A stretch of DNA of 64,000 bases from Candidatus Bipolaricaulis sibiricus (GCA_004102645.1 CP034928.1:1356153-1420152), one strand, 5' to 3'; counted from the stretch's first letter, positions 1 to 8,305 are shown. Notes: generated by a model from the sequence alone, not told the origin. A program made the numbers and translations.

Positions 1-2
1 TG

Positions 3-743
3 GCGAAGATCGAGAGCGTGGGGTTCGGTTGGGGTCTCGTTCTTCAGGGCCCGTCTGGATCCCTTCTCGAGCGGGTGCGGCTTCGGTTCAACCTGAAGCG
101 TCAACTGGACGAGGTCGCGGGTCCCACGTTCGCTCCGTCGTTCTCGTTCGGTGAGGCGCGGTTCGGGATCCCCCTTTCGTGCTGCGTGGAGCGGGTGCGG
201 GGTCGGATCGCGTTCACCAAGGCCGGGTTCGAGGAGGCAGCGTTAAGCTTCCCGCTTCCCGGAAAGCTCGGCTGCGGGGTGTCGTTCGGGGCAAGCTTGC
301 GGTTCCGCACAGACGAGGCGCAGGGGTCCCTGTTCCCGAGCCTCGTGTACCAGGGACCGGCCGGCGTGGACGTCTTCCTTGTCCTCGACTGGGATGCTGC
401 CACCTCGGCCCTGCAGGGGATCAAGGTGTACGGGTTCGGGTTCCACGGAGAAGTGGGGAACCTGCGGTTCCGCAGCGTGACCAGTCTGGCGGAGGACGCG
501 ATCGGTCTCGTGAAGGAACCGTACTGGGAACTCCTGGAGCTGATCTGGAAGGTGCCCGGTTGTTGCGGAGACGGTGAGGCGGCGGTCACGTTCTACTTCG
601 GGGACAGCGGCCCGTTCGGCCTGGGCGAGGTGGAGGCAACGGGGCGGATTCCCCTCACGGCTGGCATCCAGCTTGTTGTGGGGTTCTCCGCCTCGCACGC
701 GGGGGAACTGAGCGTCGCGTTGGGCGGAAAGATCCTCCTGTAG
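3..743 (+). CDS. hypothetical barrel-like or secreted protein, 5' end outside the window
   Basis: The reading frame is already open at base 3, so the first part of the gene lies outside the window; the GTG at base 18 is probably internal. The visible ~246 residues alternate hydrophobic and polar residues, are rich in Gly and aromatics (GVSFGASLRF, VKVYGFGFHGEVG) and end in KILL. This resembles beta-strand-rich surface or outer-membrane proteins. I recognise no family. It stands alone: the next gene is on the opposite strand after 178 bases in which I see nothing. Function unknown. Confidence 0.6.
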   Translation, partial: AKIESVGFGWGLVLQGPSGSLLERVRLRFNLKRQLDEVAGPTFAPSFSFGEARFGIPLSCCVERVRGRIAFTKAGFEEAALSFPLPGKLGCGVSFGASLRFRTDEAQGSLFPSLVYQGPAGVDVFLVLDWDAATSALQGIKVYGFGFHGEVGNLRFRSVTSLAEDAIGLVKEPYWELLELIWKVPGCCGDGEAAVTFYFGDSGPFGLGEVEATGRIPLTAGIQLVVGFSASHAGELSVALGGKILL

Positions 744-921
744 CAGCCTGGGCGGGGATTCCGCTGGTCCACGGACGTCCCGGCGCGCGGCTCCGTGCTC
801 GGTCGCCCGTGGTCCGTTGTCCGTACGGGCTCGTTCGGCCCCTGGAGGACGGGCAGTGGCCACGGTTCTTGTCCCACTGAATCCGCCCTCTATGTGGAGC
901 TGAAGGGTCCGTAGGCCGTTC

Positions 922-1413
922 TCAGAACGGCCAGAAGCGCTGGTCGTTCCACACCCGCTGGCGCAGCTCTTGGTCGAGGGAAGTGAGGAGATCGAGGTGG
1001 GACCGTTCCCACTGGGCGAGCCACCCGTAGAGCTCCTTCGCCTCCCCGCTCGACTTCCCCTCGGCATCGGCGTAGAACGCGACCGCCCGTTCCTCGAGCG
1101 CCATCGCCGCGTACAGCGCTGCCGCCTCGTACGAGGCAGCCGAGATCTCCGTCTCGATCGCACGGGTGAGCACGCGGGTCGCGATCTCGGTCGGCCCCTG
1201 CGCCGGGGGGCCCATGGTCACCTGTCCCGTGCGCATGAGGTCAGCGAACGCCTGCGAGAGGACCTCGATGTGGCGCCCCTCTTCCTGGGCCAACGTGAGG
1301 AAGATCTCCCGCACTGCCTCGCTCTCTGCGCCGCGTGCGCTCGCCTCGTACAGAGCCTTGCCCCGCTTCTCGAGGAGCAGCGCTCCCTTCAGGATGTCCT
1401 CTTCGCTCTCCAT
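922..1413 (-). CDS. ferritin-like / rubrerythrin-family protein
   Basis: About 163 residues forming two helical pairs of the ferritin-like di-iron fold. The iron ligands expected for this family are visible: an early Glu in LLEKRGKALYE, then EEGRH (ExxH type) near residue 45, and in the second half EERAVAFY followed by WERSHLDLL. There is no rubredoxin domain, so this is a short rubrerythrin-like protein, probably involved in iron handling or peroxide defence in the cytoplasm of an anaerobe. I chose the ATG at 1413 because AGGAGGG sits seven bases ahead of it; an upstream in-frame start would overlap the promoter. Single gene with its own promoter. Confidence 0.8.
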   Translation of the reverse strand: MESEEDILKGALLLEKRGKALYEASARGAESEAVREIFLTLAQEEGRHIEVLSQAFADLMRTGQVTMGPPAQGPTEIATRVLTRAIETEISAASYEAAALYAAMALEERAVAFYADAEGKSSGEAKELYGWLAQWERSHLDLLTSLDQELRQRVWNDQRFWPF

Positions 1414-1429
1414 CGTCCCTCCTGGATCG

Positions 1430-1458
1430 ATGGTAGCCGCACGTTCGCTTGAGCACAA
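1430..1458 (-). promoter_or_regulatory. sigma70-type promoter of the ferritin-like gene
   Basis: On the minus strand, -35 TTGTGC (1458-1453), a 17-base spacer and -10 TACCAT (1435-1430), followed by an AGGAGGG ribosome-binding site and the ATG at 1413. Spacing is ideal; the -35 matches consensus at the leading TTG. Confidence 0.6.
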
Positions 1459-1575
1459 CTACGTTCCTCCCGCCCACGCTCCTTCCGCTGCCCCCCGGCG
1501 TGGCGACACCGCCGAGAACGCGTCGTCCGATCGTGGCCGGCTCTATCTTGGAGTAAACCAGCGGGTCCGCCCTCC

Positions 1576-1896
1576 CTACCCTCCCCGAGCCCGCTCTTGC
1601 ACGAGGAGGGCCCGTCTGACCTCCTCGTGCGCTGCGAGCCCTCTCTCGACCAAGATCTCCCCGATTGGCCGCGGGTGTTGCCCGGACTGCTGGTGCTCCA
1701 ACGCCGCCCGCACGTTCTCGGGGGAGATGATGCCCATGTCCACCAGGATCTCTCCTAACCTCTTCTCGCGTTCGAAGTGTTTCTCGAGAATGGCCATGAT
1801 TACCGCCGACCGGGAAGTTCGCCGTCGCTCTGCTTCACGGTCCACAAGGTCCAACAAGTAATCGTCCTCATCGCGGTAGTAGAGTGTGGCCTGCAT
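1576..1896 (-). CDS. small protein with ribbon-helix-helix-like N-terminus and two GspE-N/MshEN-like repeats
   Basis: 106 residues from the ATG at 1896, which has a strong AAGGAGGAGGGG site upstream. Residues ~20-45 (RRRTSRSAVIMAILEKHF) look like a ribbon-helix-helix or Arc-type segment. The second half contains two copies of a short helical repeat, LGEILVDMGIISPENVRAAL and IGEILVERGLAAHEEVRRAL. This is the pattern of the GspE/PilB N-terminal domain, which in MshEN proteins can bind c-di-GMP. The pairing suggests a small regulator or adaptor, but that is inference. It is flanked by unrelated genes. Confidence 0.6.
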   Translation of the reverse strand: MQATLYYRDEDDYLLDLVDREAERRRTSRSAVIMAILEKHFEREKRLGEILVDMGIISPENVRAALEHQQSGQHPRPIGEILVERGLAAHEEVRRALLVQERARGG

Positions 1897-2222
1897 CCCC
1901 TCCCCTCCTCCTTGCGCCCCACGCGCCCCGCCTGGCGGGCCAACCGGTCCCGGCTGGTCCCACCTTCGCAATGGGTTGGCCCTTGATCCGGGTTCGTTAC
2001 CTTGGTTTATACTCTACTTGGGTGGGACCAGCTGTCAAGCGGGCCTCCGTTCGCCTTGGCGCTGGCCCTATGTGTATCCATCTCGCTTCCGGGTGCGCCT
2101 TTACCTTTCGTGCGGGGGCCGTTCTCTCGGCCGGCTCCCTCGGGTCACGCCGCCCGGCGTGACGGGCAGGAGTTCAGCCCGAACCGCACCCTGCGGGATC
2201 GACCACGCTTTCTCGGGATGCC
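1897..2222. other. intergenic region between fmt and the 1896 gene, with a possible minus-strand promoter
   Basis: No gene is evident in these 326 bases. On the minus strand a perfect TTGACA (2038-2033) is followed by TAGAGT after 16 bases or by TATAAA after 21 bases, a plausible promoter for the 1896 gene. Closer to fmt there is a perfect 8-bp inverted repeat (2144-2163). Confidence 0.45.
2144..2163 (-). terminator. hairpin downstream of fmt
   Basis: Perfect 8-bp stem GTCACGCC/GGCGTGAC with a 4-base loop, about 60 bases after the fmt stop codon. No T-run follows, so it may be a weak terminator or an mRNA-end stabiliser. Confidence 0.3.
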
Positions 2223-3146
2223 TCAACCGAACCGCTCACCGGGGGTCCGGCAGTAGCCACGGACGAACTCCGGGCCGGAGATGGAGCGACACCCCGCTGG
2301 TTGCAGCTCGATGATCTCCAGGACGCCCAACCCCGTGGCGACGAGGAGCCGGTCCCGCCGGGGGAGGATCGCCCCCGCGGGGAGATCGATCGGCTCCTCG
2401 GTTGCGATCCGGGTCCGGTGCACTTTGACGAGCCTATCCCGGAGCGTGGTGTGGGCCCCGGGCCACGGGTTGGTGCCCCGCACGAGATCGTGGATCCGCC
2501 GCGCCTCTCCCTCCCAGCGGATCCGCCCATCCTCCTTGTGCAGCTTCGGGGCGAGCGTCCCCTCCTCCGGCTGGGGCCTGGGTACGACCTCTCCGTTCGC
2601 GATCCCCTCCAGGGTCTCCACAATCAGCTCTGCTCCCACCTGGGCGAGGCGAGCCTCCAGCTCGCCTGCCGTCTCGTCGGGCCCGATGGGGACCGCCCGC
2701 TGCAGCAGCAGGGGCCCGGTGTCCATCCCCTCGTCGAGGACGAACGTGGTGACGCCGGTCTCTCTCTCTCCGCGGATGATCGCCCACGCCACCGGCGCCG
2801 CCCCGCGATAGCGGGGGAGAAGGGAGGCGTGGATGTTCACGCACCCGTGCTTGGGAAGAGTGAGAACGGGCTCCCGCAGGAACTGCCCGAACGCGGCCAC
2901 GACGAGGAAGTCGGGCTGGAGGGCCCGGAGTTGGTCGAGCACTGCAGGGGCATTGATCGTGCGCGGCTGGAGGATCGGGACCCCCAACTCGTGAGCCACT
3001 TCCTTGGCGGGTGGGGGGGTCAGTTTGAGCCCCCGCCCGGCCGGCCGATCGGGCTGGGTGATCACGAGGAGGACCCCGTACGTCTGAGCCAGGCGCCGCA
3101 GCGCGGGAACCCCAAACCCGCCCGTGCCTGCGAACGCAACGCGCAA
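2223..3146 (-). CDS. fmt: methionyl-tRNA formyltransferase
   Basis: 307 residues. It transfers the formyl group from 10-formyl-tetrahydrofolate to initiator Met-tRNA in the cytoplasm. The N-terminal formyltransferase fold starts RVAFAGTGGFGVPAL. The catalytic region NIHASLLPRYRGAAP carries the Asn and His of the family triad, and DEGMDTG supplies the Asp. The C-terminal tRNA-binding domain follows. The frame is open well upstream, but similarity begins at RVAFAGT, so I place the start at the TTG at 3146, two bases after the def stop codon. The only nearby purine-rich sequence (AAGGAGAAGG) is about 20 bases upstream, so translation may be coupled to def. Confidence 0.93.
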   Translation of the reverse strand: MRVAFAGTGGFGVPALRRLAQTYGVLLVITQPDRPAGRGLKLTPPPAKEVAHELGVPILQPRTINAPAVLDQLRALQPDFLVVAAFGQFLREPVLTLPKHGCVNIHASLLPRYRGAAPVAWAIIRGERETGVTTFVLDEGMDTGPLLLQRAVPIGPDETAGELEARLAQVGAELIVETLEGIANGEVVPRPQPEEGTLAPKLHKEDGRIRWEGEARRIHDLVRGTNPWPGAHTTLRDRLVKVHRTRIATEEPIDLPAGAILPRRDRLLVATGLGVLEIIELQPAGCRSISGPEFVRGYCRTPGERFG

Positions 3147-3148
3147 CC

Positions 3149-3658
3149 CTACGGGAGCGAAGACACCTTCTCCTTGCGCGACTCCTGGATAGCGCGGAAC
3201 TCGGCGAGCACCCGTCGCCGCTCGTCCGTGGGGAGGAGGTCCACGTACAGCTCGCCGTCGAGGTGGTCCACCTCGTGCTGGAGAAGCCGCGCCTCGAGCT
3301 CGGACAGGTGCAACTCGACCTGTTGCCCGGCCTCGTCGGCGGCCCGCACGACCACCTCCTTGGCCCGCGGTACCTCCGCCTCCACCCCGGGGAGGGACAG
3401 GCACCCCTCCCAGCTCACGTCGATCTCCTGACCCCGGCCCACGATCTCGGGGTTGAACAACACCCGCTCCTCGCCGCCCAGGCGCACGAGGATCGCCCGC
3501 ACGGGAAGCCCGATCTGGTTCGCGGCGAGGCCCAACGCCTCGATCCGACCGAATGCGTCGCGCAGCGCCGCCGCTGCCGCGCAGGCCTCGGGGCTCCCGG
3601 GGACCACGGGCCGCGTCGGGCGGCGCAGGACCGGGTTGGGGTACGTCAGGATGTCCAG
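3149..3658 (-). CDS. def: peptide deformylase, probable CTG start
   Basis: Removes the N-formyl group from nascent proteins using a metal ion. All three family motifs are present: GLAANQ (motif 1, Asn instead of the common Pro, a known variant), EGCLSLP (metal-binding Cys) and QHEVDHLDG (two His and the catalytic Glu). The usual N-terminal strand (LDILTYPNPVLRRP) lies upstream of the first GTG of the frame at 3607. Between the in-frame stop and that strand there is no ATG, GTG or TTG, but a CTG at 3658 follows AAAGGAGG by nine bases. I therefore take CTG as the start, giving 169 residues. It is the first gene of a def-fmt operon. Confidence 0.9.
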   Translation of the reverse strand: MDILTYPNPVLRRPTRPVVPGSPEACAAAAALRDAFGRIEALGLAANQIGLPVRAILVRLGGEERVLFNPEIVGRGQEIDVSWEGCLSLPGVEAEVPRAKEVVVRAADEAGQQVELHLSELEARLLQHEVDHLDGELYVDLLPTDERRRVLAEFRAIQESRKEKVSSLP

Positions 3659-3660
3659 TT

Positions 3661-3689
3661 TGGACCGCCTCCTTTGAGTCCACTATTAT
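3661..3689 (+). promoter_or_regulatory. recG promoter, sharing its -10 with the def promoter
   Basis: TGGACC (3661-3666), 17 bases, TATTAT (3684-3689), then the recG ATG at 3704. The run TATTATA reads as a -10 on both strands. Confidence 0.5.
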
Positions 3690-3713
3690 AGGAAGATCCG
3701 ATCATGCCTACAA
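3685..3713 (-). promoter_or_regulatory. def-fmt promoter, overlapping the recG promoter
   Basis: Perfect -10 TATAAT (3690-3685) with TTGTAG 17 bases upstream (3713-3708). The -10 lies about 14 bases before the AAAGGAGG site of def. The same A/T bases form the -10 of the divergent recG promoter. Confidence 0.6.
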
Positions 3714-5971
3714 CGGGACCGGAGGCCCCACGCCGCACGCTTCTCGACAAGGTGCTCGCCCTGGAGAGGGAGAAGGCGTTTGCCGACACGGCTGTCCTCG
3801 GGGGGCTCGAGAAGTTCGTGGCCCAGCACGTTCCGGAAGCAGCGCGCCTCGTGGCGGGGTACGCCGCGCTCGACCGGGCGTCCCGCGAGAGCGCGGTGGG
3901 GGCACTCGAGCGCTGGCTGAGGGACCCGACCGTCCGCGAGCCCCTCTGGAAAGTCCCCGTCACGCGCCTTGCGGGGGTGGGGAAGAAGCGCGCCGAGCTC
4001 CTCTCTCGGCTGGGGATTCGCAGTGTCGAGGACCTCCTCACGTTCTTCCCGCGCCGGCTGGAGGACCGGTCCCAGCTTCGATCGATCGCCCACGTCCGCG
4101 ACGGCGAGGTCGCGCTCGTTCGCGGCACGGTGCGTGCCAAGTCCCGGGTCAAGGTGCGTCGAGGGCTCGAACTCGTCAAGGTCGCCCTCGACGATGGAAC
4201 GGGGTTCCTGTTCGCGATCTGGTTCAACCAACCTTGGCTCTGGGATCAGGTCACCGAGGGTCACCCCTACGTCCTCTACGGCAAGGCGCAGCTCCGCTAC
4301 GGGGAACTTCAGATCGAGAACCCGGTGTGGGAACCAGAAGGAGCGAACATCCAGACCGGTCGGTGGGTTCCGATCTACCCCGCCACCGAGGGCCTCACCC
4401 AGCCGGCGCTCCAGAACTTGGTCCACCAGGCCCTGCACCGGTTTCGGAATCAGGTCGAGGACGCGATCCCCCGGACGGTCCGCGATCGGCTGGGGATCCC
4501 CCCACGGCAGACCGCGATCGCCCGAATCCACGCCCCGGCAGACCCCGACGACTTCGAGCGGGCCCGCCGGGCCCTCGCGTTCGAGGAGCTGTTCCTTCTC
4601 CAGCTCGGGATTGCGCGCCGACGGACCCCCGCGTCCGCGTCCAGTCGGGCCCTCGACCCGGATCGGGAGGCGCTTCGCCGGTTCAAAACGTCGCTCCCGT
4701 TCACGCTCACCCCGTCCCAGGAGCAGGCCCTCCAGGCGATCGAGCGCGACCTCCGCTCCCCCCAGCCGATGCTCCGCCTCCTCCAAGGCGACGTCGGGTC
4801 GGGGAAGACCGTGGTCGCCGCCGGAGCGTGCGTGATGGCCATCTCCGCCGGAGCGCAGGCCGCAGTGATGGCCCCGACCGAGATCCTCGCCGAGCAGCAC
4901 TACCTTGTCCTGCAGGACCTCGTACGGGACCTGCCGGTGCGGGTGGGCTACCTCTCGGGGAGTCTCGGGCGCAAGGAGCGTCGGGCTCTCCTCGCCGCGA
5001 TCGCGGATGGGTCCGTCCACCTCGTGGTGGGGACCCACGCCTTGATCCAGGAGGATGTGGCGTTCGCGGACCTCGCCCTGGCGGTCGTCGACGAGCAGCA
5101 CCGGTTCGGGGTCGTCCAGCGGGCAGCCCTCGAGGCGAAGGGGGAGGGCGCGAACATCCTCGTTATGTCCGCGACGCCCATCCCCCGCACCGTCGTCCTC
5201 ACCGTGTACGGCGAGTTCGAGGTGTCGGTGCTCGAGGAGATGCCCAGCTCCCGGGGAGCGGTGCGAACGGTGTGGCTCTCCGAGTCGCGGCGGGATGAGG
5301 TCTACCGCGACGTCGAGCGCCTGCTCGCCCAGGGGGAGAAGGGCTACGTCGTGTTTCCCGTGATCGAGGAGTCCGCGGAGCGCGACCTCCGGGCGGCCAC
5401 CGCCGGGTTCGAGGAGCTTCGCGCGCGGTTTCCCGAACATGGGGTGGCCCTTCTCCACGGCCAGATGGGGTCCGAGGAGAAGCGGGCGGCGATGGGCGCG
5501 TTCCGCGACGGCCGGGTCAGGGTCCTCGTGGCAACAACCGTCGTCGAGGTCGGCCTCGACGTGCCCGACGCGTCGTTCCTCGTGATCGAGCACGCGGACC
5601 GGTTCGGGCTTGCCCAGCTTCACCAGCTGCGGGGCCGCATCGGGCGCAAGGGCCAGCCTGCGGTGTGCTACGCGATCGGCGACCCGACGACCGACGACGC
5701 ACGGGACCGGCTGAGCGCGTTCCGCGACCTCACGGATGGGTTCAAGATCGCCGAGGCCGACCTCCGCATCCGAGGCCCTGGCGACCTCCTGGGCACGGAG
5801 CAGTCGGGGTTCGTCTCCCAGCTGCGGGCCGCAGACCTCGGGCGCGACCTCGCGCTTCTCGAGCGGGCACGCGCGGAGGCGGCCCGGCTGGTGGAGGAGG
5901 GGATCCCCGCGGAGCTGGAGCAGGAGGTCGAGCGCCGGTTCGGGGAGGCCCTGTCCCTCCTCGGGGTGTGA
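3704..5971 (+). CDS. recG: ATP-dependent DNA helicase RecG
   Basis: 755 residues. Double-stranded DNA translocase that remodels stalled replication forks and branched DNA in the cytoplasm. An N-terminal helical region is followed by a helix-hairpin-helix-like stretch (TRLAGVGKKRAELLSRLGI) and the OB-fold wedge domain (~130-230). The superfamily 2 motor has the Walker A motif GDVGSGKT (~362), the DEQH box (~463), motif III SATPIPRT and C-terminal motifs HADRFGLAQLHQLRGRIGR. This is somewhat longer than the ~690-residue E. coli protein because of the N-terminal extension. The qng1 start follows directly after the stop codon, so recG, qng1 and tgt are probably co-transcribed. Confidence 0.96.
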   Translation: MPTTGPEAPRRTLLDKVLALEREKAFADTAVLGGLEKFVAQHVPEAARLVAGYAALDRASRESAVGALERWLRDPTVREPLWKVPVTRLAGVGKKRAELLSRLGIRSVEDLLTFFPRRLEDRSQLRSIAHVRDGEVALVRGTVRAKSRVKVRRGLELVKVALDDGTGFLFAIWFNQPWLWDQVTEGHPYVLYGKAQLRYGELQIENPVWEPEGANIQTGRWVPIYPATEGLTQPALQNLVHQALHRFRNQVEDAIPRTVRDRLGIPPRQTAIARIHAPADPDDFERARRALAFEELFLLQLGIARRRTPASASSRALDPDREALRRFKTSLPFTLTPSQEQALQAIERDLRSPQPMLRLLQGDVGSGKTVVAAGACVMAISAGAQAAVMAPTEILAEQHYLVLQDLVRDLPVRVGYLSGSLGRKERRALLAAIADGSVHLVVGTHALIQEDVAFADLALAVVDEQHRFGVVQRAALEAKGEGANILVMSATPIPRTVVLTVYGEFEVSVLEEMPSSRGAVRTVWLSESRRDEVYRDVERLLAQGEKGYVVFPVIEESAERDLRAATAGFEELRARFPEHGVALLHGQMGSEEKRAAMGAFRDGRVRVLVATTVVEVGLDVPDASFLVIEHADRFGLAQLHQLRGRIGRKGQPAVCYAIGDPTTDDARDRLSAFRDLTDGFKIAEADLRIRGPGDLLGTEQSGFVSQLRAADLGRDLALLERARAEAARLVEEGIPAELEQEVERRFGEALSLLGV

Positions 5972-5972
5972 G

Positions 5973-6917
5973 ATGAACCCGGTCCGGGAGGGATCGCGCT
6001 GGGTGGTGCGCTGGGCCCGGTGGGTTCGACCCGATCGTGGGGGGCTGGAGGGGCTCGCCGAGAGGATCCGGAACGTCCCCGTTCCCCCCTGGGAGGGGCG
6101 GTACCACTTCCGTGGCGACGAAGAGCCCACGCTGCGCTACCTCCTCTGCCTCGACGCGCTCAACTTCTGCTTCTGGCCGCCCTCTCCCGCCACAGGGGAA
6201 AGGTGGTCCGTCTCTGGGCCGGCCGGGGAGAGGCTGACCGGCTACTTCGCCCTCGCCTGGGCCCTCCGCCGGGCGGCGGAGGAGGAGCCGTCGCTCTTCT
6301 CTCCCGAGGTCCTGGCGGAGGCGACCCCGGACCGGGTGCGCGCGGTTCTCGGTGAGATCCCCCTCCTCCCGTGGCGGGCCCGCGCCCTGCGGGAGGTGGG
6401 GGCAGCCCTCCTCCAGTTCGGGTCGGCCCGGGTGTTCTTCGCATCGGCGGCTGGCTCGTGCCGGAGGCTAGTGGAGCTCGTCACCTCCCATCTTCCGTCG
6501 TTCCGCGACGCGGCCCTGTACGGCAACCGGGAGGTCCTGTTCCACAAGCGGGCCCAGATCCTGTGCGCCGACCTGTGGGGGACCTTTGGCGGGGAAGGGC
6601 CGGGAGCCCTCCACGACCTCGACTGGCTCACCGCGTTCGCCGACTACAAGCTCCCCCAGCTCCTGTGGGCGGAGGGAGCGCTTGACCTTCACCCGGCCCT
6701 CGCCGCCCGGGTGCGCCGCCTGACCCCGCTCGGGGCTGGATCGGCGGAGGAGGTCGAGGTGCGGGCAGCGACCGTCGTGGCCGTGGACAAGCTCTCCCTC
6801 GCCCTCCGGCGGTTCGGCCGCAGCGTGCGGCCGTTCGAGGTGGACTGGATCCTGTGGAACCTGTCCCAAGGCCCGCTTCGCGTGCCCCATCCCCGCGTTC
6901 GGACCGCCTTCTACTGA
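5973..6917 (+). CDS. qng1: queuosine 5'-phosphate N-glycosylase (DUF2419 family)
   Basis: 314 residues. Members of this family (human QNG1/C9orf64) hydrolyse queuosine 5'-monophosphate to release queuine for reuse. Family hallmarks visible: YHFRGDEE, LDALNFCFWP near residue 60, GYFALAWALRRA, the YGNREVLFHKRAQILCADLW block, and LTAFADYKLPQLL near 220. The ATG at 5973 starts just after the recG stop (TGAGATG). The tgt start lies two bases after its stop. That adjacency to tRNA-guanine transglycosylase strongly supports a salvage role: Qng1 supplies queuine and Tgt inserts it into tRNA. Confidence 0.88.
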   Translation: MNPVREGSRWVVRWARWVRPDRGGLEGLAERIRNVPVPPWEGRYHFRGDEEPTLRYLLCLDALNFCFWPPSPATGERWSVSGPAGERLTGYFALAWALRRAAEEEPSLFSPEVLAEATPDRVRAVLGEIPLLPWRARALREVGAALLQFGSARVFFASAAGSCRRLVELVTSHLPSFRDAALYGNREVLFHKRAQILCADLWGTFGGEGPGALHDLDWLTAFADYKLPQLLWAEGALDLHPALAARVRRLTPLGAGSAEEVEVRAATVVAVDKLSLALRRFGRSVRPFEVDWILWNLSQGPLRVPHPRVRTAFY

Positions 6918-6919
6918 CG

Positions 6920-8134
6920 ATGACCTCGTTCCAGATCCTCGCCCGCGCGTCAGGCTCCGCAGCCCGCCTGGGCGAACTCGTGACCCCCCACGGGACGATC
7001 CAAACCCCGGCGTTCGTCGCCGTGGCCACCCGGGGCACGGTGAAGGCCCTCGGCGTCGACGACCTCCTCGGGTTGGGGGCCGAGGTCCTCATCGCGAACA
7101 CCTACCACCTCGCCCTCCGGCCAGGGGCAGAGGCGGTCGCCTCGCTGGGGGGGCTCCACGGGTTCACGGGATGGCGTGGGCCGTGGTTCACCGACTCCGG
7201 CGGGTTCCAGGTGTTCAGCCTCGGGGCGGGGAAGGTCCACGGCGTGGGCAAGATCGCGTCCATGTTCCCGGGCGAGCGAACCGCGAAGCCCACCGGGACC
7301 TCCCTCGTTGCCCTCACCGAGGACGGGGCGCACTTCCGGTCCGTGGTCGACGGTTCGCCCGTGTTCTTCTCCCCCGAGGAGGTGGTGCGGCTGCAGCGAC
7401 TCCTCGGGGCCGACGTGATCCTCCCGCTCGACGAGTGCACGTCACCGTTTCACGACCGTCCGTACACAGAGTCGGCCATGGAGCGCACCCACCGCTGGGC
7501 CGAGCGGGCCCTTGTTGCGTTCGAAGGGACGCGCGGGCTGGGCTCCAACCCCGGGCAGGCCCTGTGGGGGATCGTCCAGGGCGGGGCGTTCGACGACCTG
7601 CGACGGCGGTCGGCCCGGACGATTGCGGGGATGGGGTTCCCCGGGTTCGCGATCGGGGGGTCGCTCGGCCGATCGAAGGACGACATGCTGCGGGTGATCG
7701 AGTGGACGGTGGCTGAGCTCCCCGAGGACCGACCCCGGCACCTCCTTGGGATCGGAGGGGTGGAGGACATCCTCGCCGCTGTGGAGCGGGGGGTCGACAC
7801 GTTCGACTGCGCCGCCCCGACGCGGCTTGCCCGGAACGGGGTCCTCCTCACGTTCGCCGAGGACGGGTTCCGGATCGCAATCCGCAACGCCCGGTTCGCC
7901 CGTGACGAGAGTCCGGTGGAAGAGGGCTGCGACTGCCCGACGTGCCGCCAGTACTCGCGGGCGTTTCTCCGCCATCTTCTCCAGACGGGCGAGCTCTCGT
8001 ACCACCGGCTGGCCACGCTCCACAATGTCCGGTTCATGGTCCGGCTCATGGACCGGGTGCGGACGGCGCTGGGGGCGGGTGAGGCCGTTTCCGACATCCT
8101 CTCCGCTCCCTTTACCAATCCCCCGGCTCGGTGA
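6920..8134 (+). CDS. tgt: tRNA-guanine transglycosylase, probably queuine-accepting
   Basis: 404 residues. Exchanges guanine 34 of GUN-anticodon tRNAs for a 7-deazaguanine base. Conserved parts: DSGGFQVFSL (catalytic base-binding Asp), LDECTS, VQGGAF, FDCAAPTRLARNG (nucleophile Asp) and the zinc site CDCPTC with a distal His (ELSYHRL). The base-pocket loop reads GGSLGRSKDDM; Zymomonas Tgt, which uses preQ1, has GGLAVGEGQDEM, one residue longer, with a Glu contacting preQ1. The loop here is shorter and lacks that Glu, which with qng1 next door suggests direct use of queuine (inference). The start is the ATG at 6920; the upstream in-frame start would overlap qng1. Confidence 0.95.
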   Translation: MTSFQILARASGSAARLGELVTPHGTIQTPAFVAVATRGTVKALGVDDLLGLGAEVLIANTYHLALRPGAEAVASLGGLHGFTGWRGPWFTDSGGFQVFSLGAGKVHGVGKIASMFPGERTAKPTGTSLVALTEDGAHFRSVVDGSPVFFSPEEVVRLQRLLGADVILPLDECTSPFHDRPYTESAMERTHRWAERALVAFEGTRGLGSNPGQALWGIVQGGAFDDLRRRSARTIAGMGFPGFAIGGSLGRSKDDMLRVIEWTVAELPEDRPRHLLGIGGVEDILAAVERGVDTFDCAAPTRLARNGVLLTFAEDGFRIAIRNARFARDESPVEEGCDCPTCRQYSRAFLRHLLQTGELSYHRLATLHNVRFMVRLMDRVRTALGAGEAVSDILSAPFTNPPAR

Positions 8135-8194
8135 CGGTCTTCTGGCGCATCGCGACCCACCCCTTGACGTCTGGGGAGGGGGGGGGACAGTATA

Positions 8195-8305
8195 GTGAAC
8201 ATTACTGAGGGGGTGATCCGCTGGGTACACGAGGGCATGGTCGACCAGGAAGCGCTTCGCCGTGCGATCCTCGCCGTCGGGAGCGAGGGCGGAACGGATG
8301 AGTGA
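8195..8305 (+). CDS. possible short leader ORF, repeat copy 1
   Basis: A 36-codon frame from GTG 8195 (or 22 codons from ATG 8237) ending at 8305. Its last 22 residues (MVDQEALRRAILAV..., ending SEGGTDE) are encoded identically at 9980-10048. Its TGA overlaps a second tiny frame (ATG 8298, MSEEPHGGA), which runs into the next gene start. This looks like coupled leader peptides ahead of each Cys-rich gene. Coding status is uncertain: conservation may reflect only a recent DNA duplication. A TTGACG (8164) and TATAGT (8191) lie just upstream with an unusually long 21-base spacing. Confidence 0.3.
   Translation: MNITEGVIRWVHEGMVDQEALRRAILAVGSEGGTDE

Noticed and set aside
3147-3683. The open frame running upstream of fmt to 3683
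   Set aside because: It lies over def in another frame, and fmt similarity begins at 3146.
3686-6130. An 814-residue open frame on the minus strand across recG
   Set aside because: Antisense to a complete recG; composition rich in Arg, Pro and Gly, with no recognisable domain.
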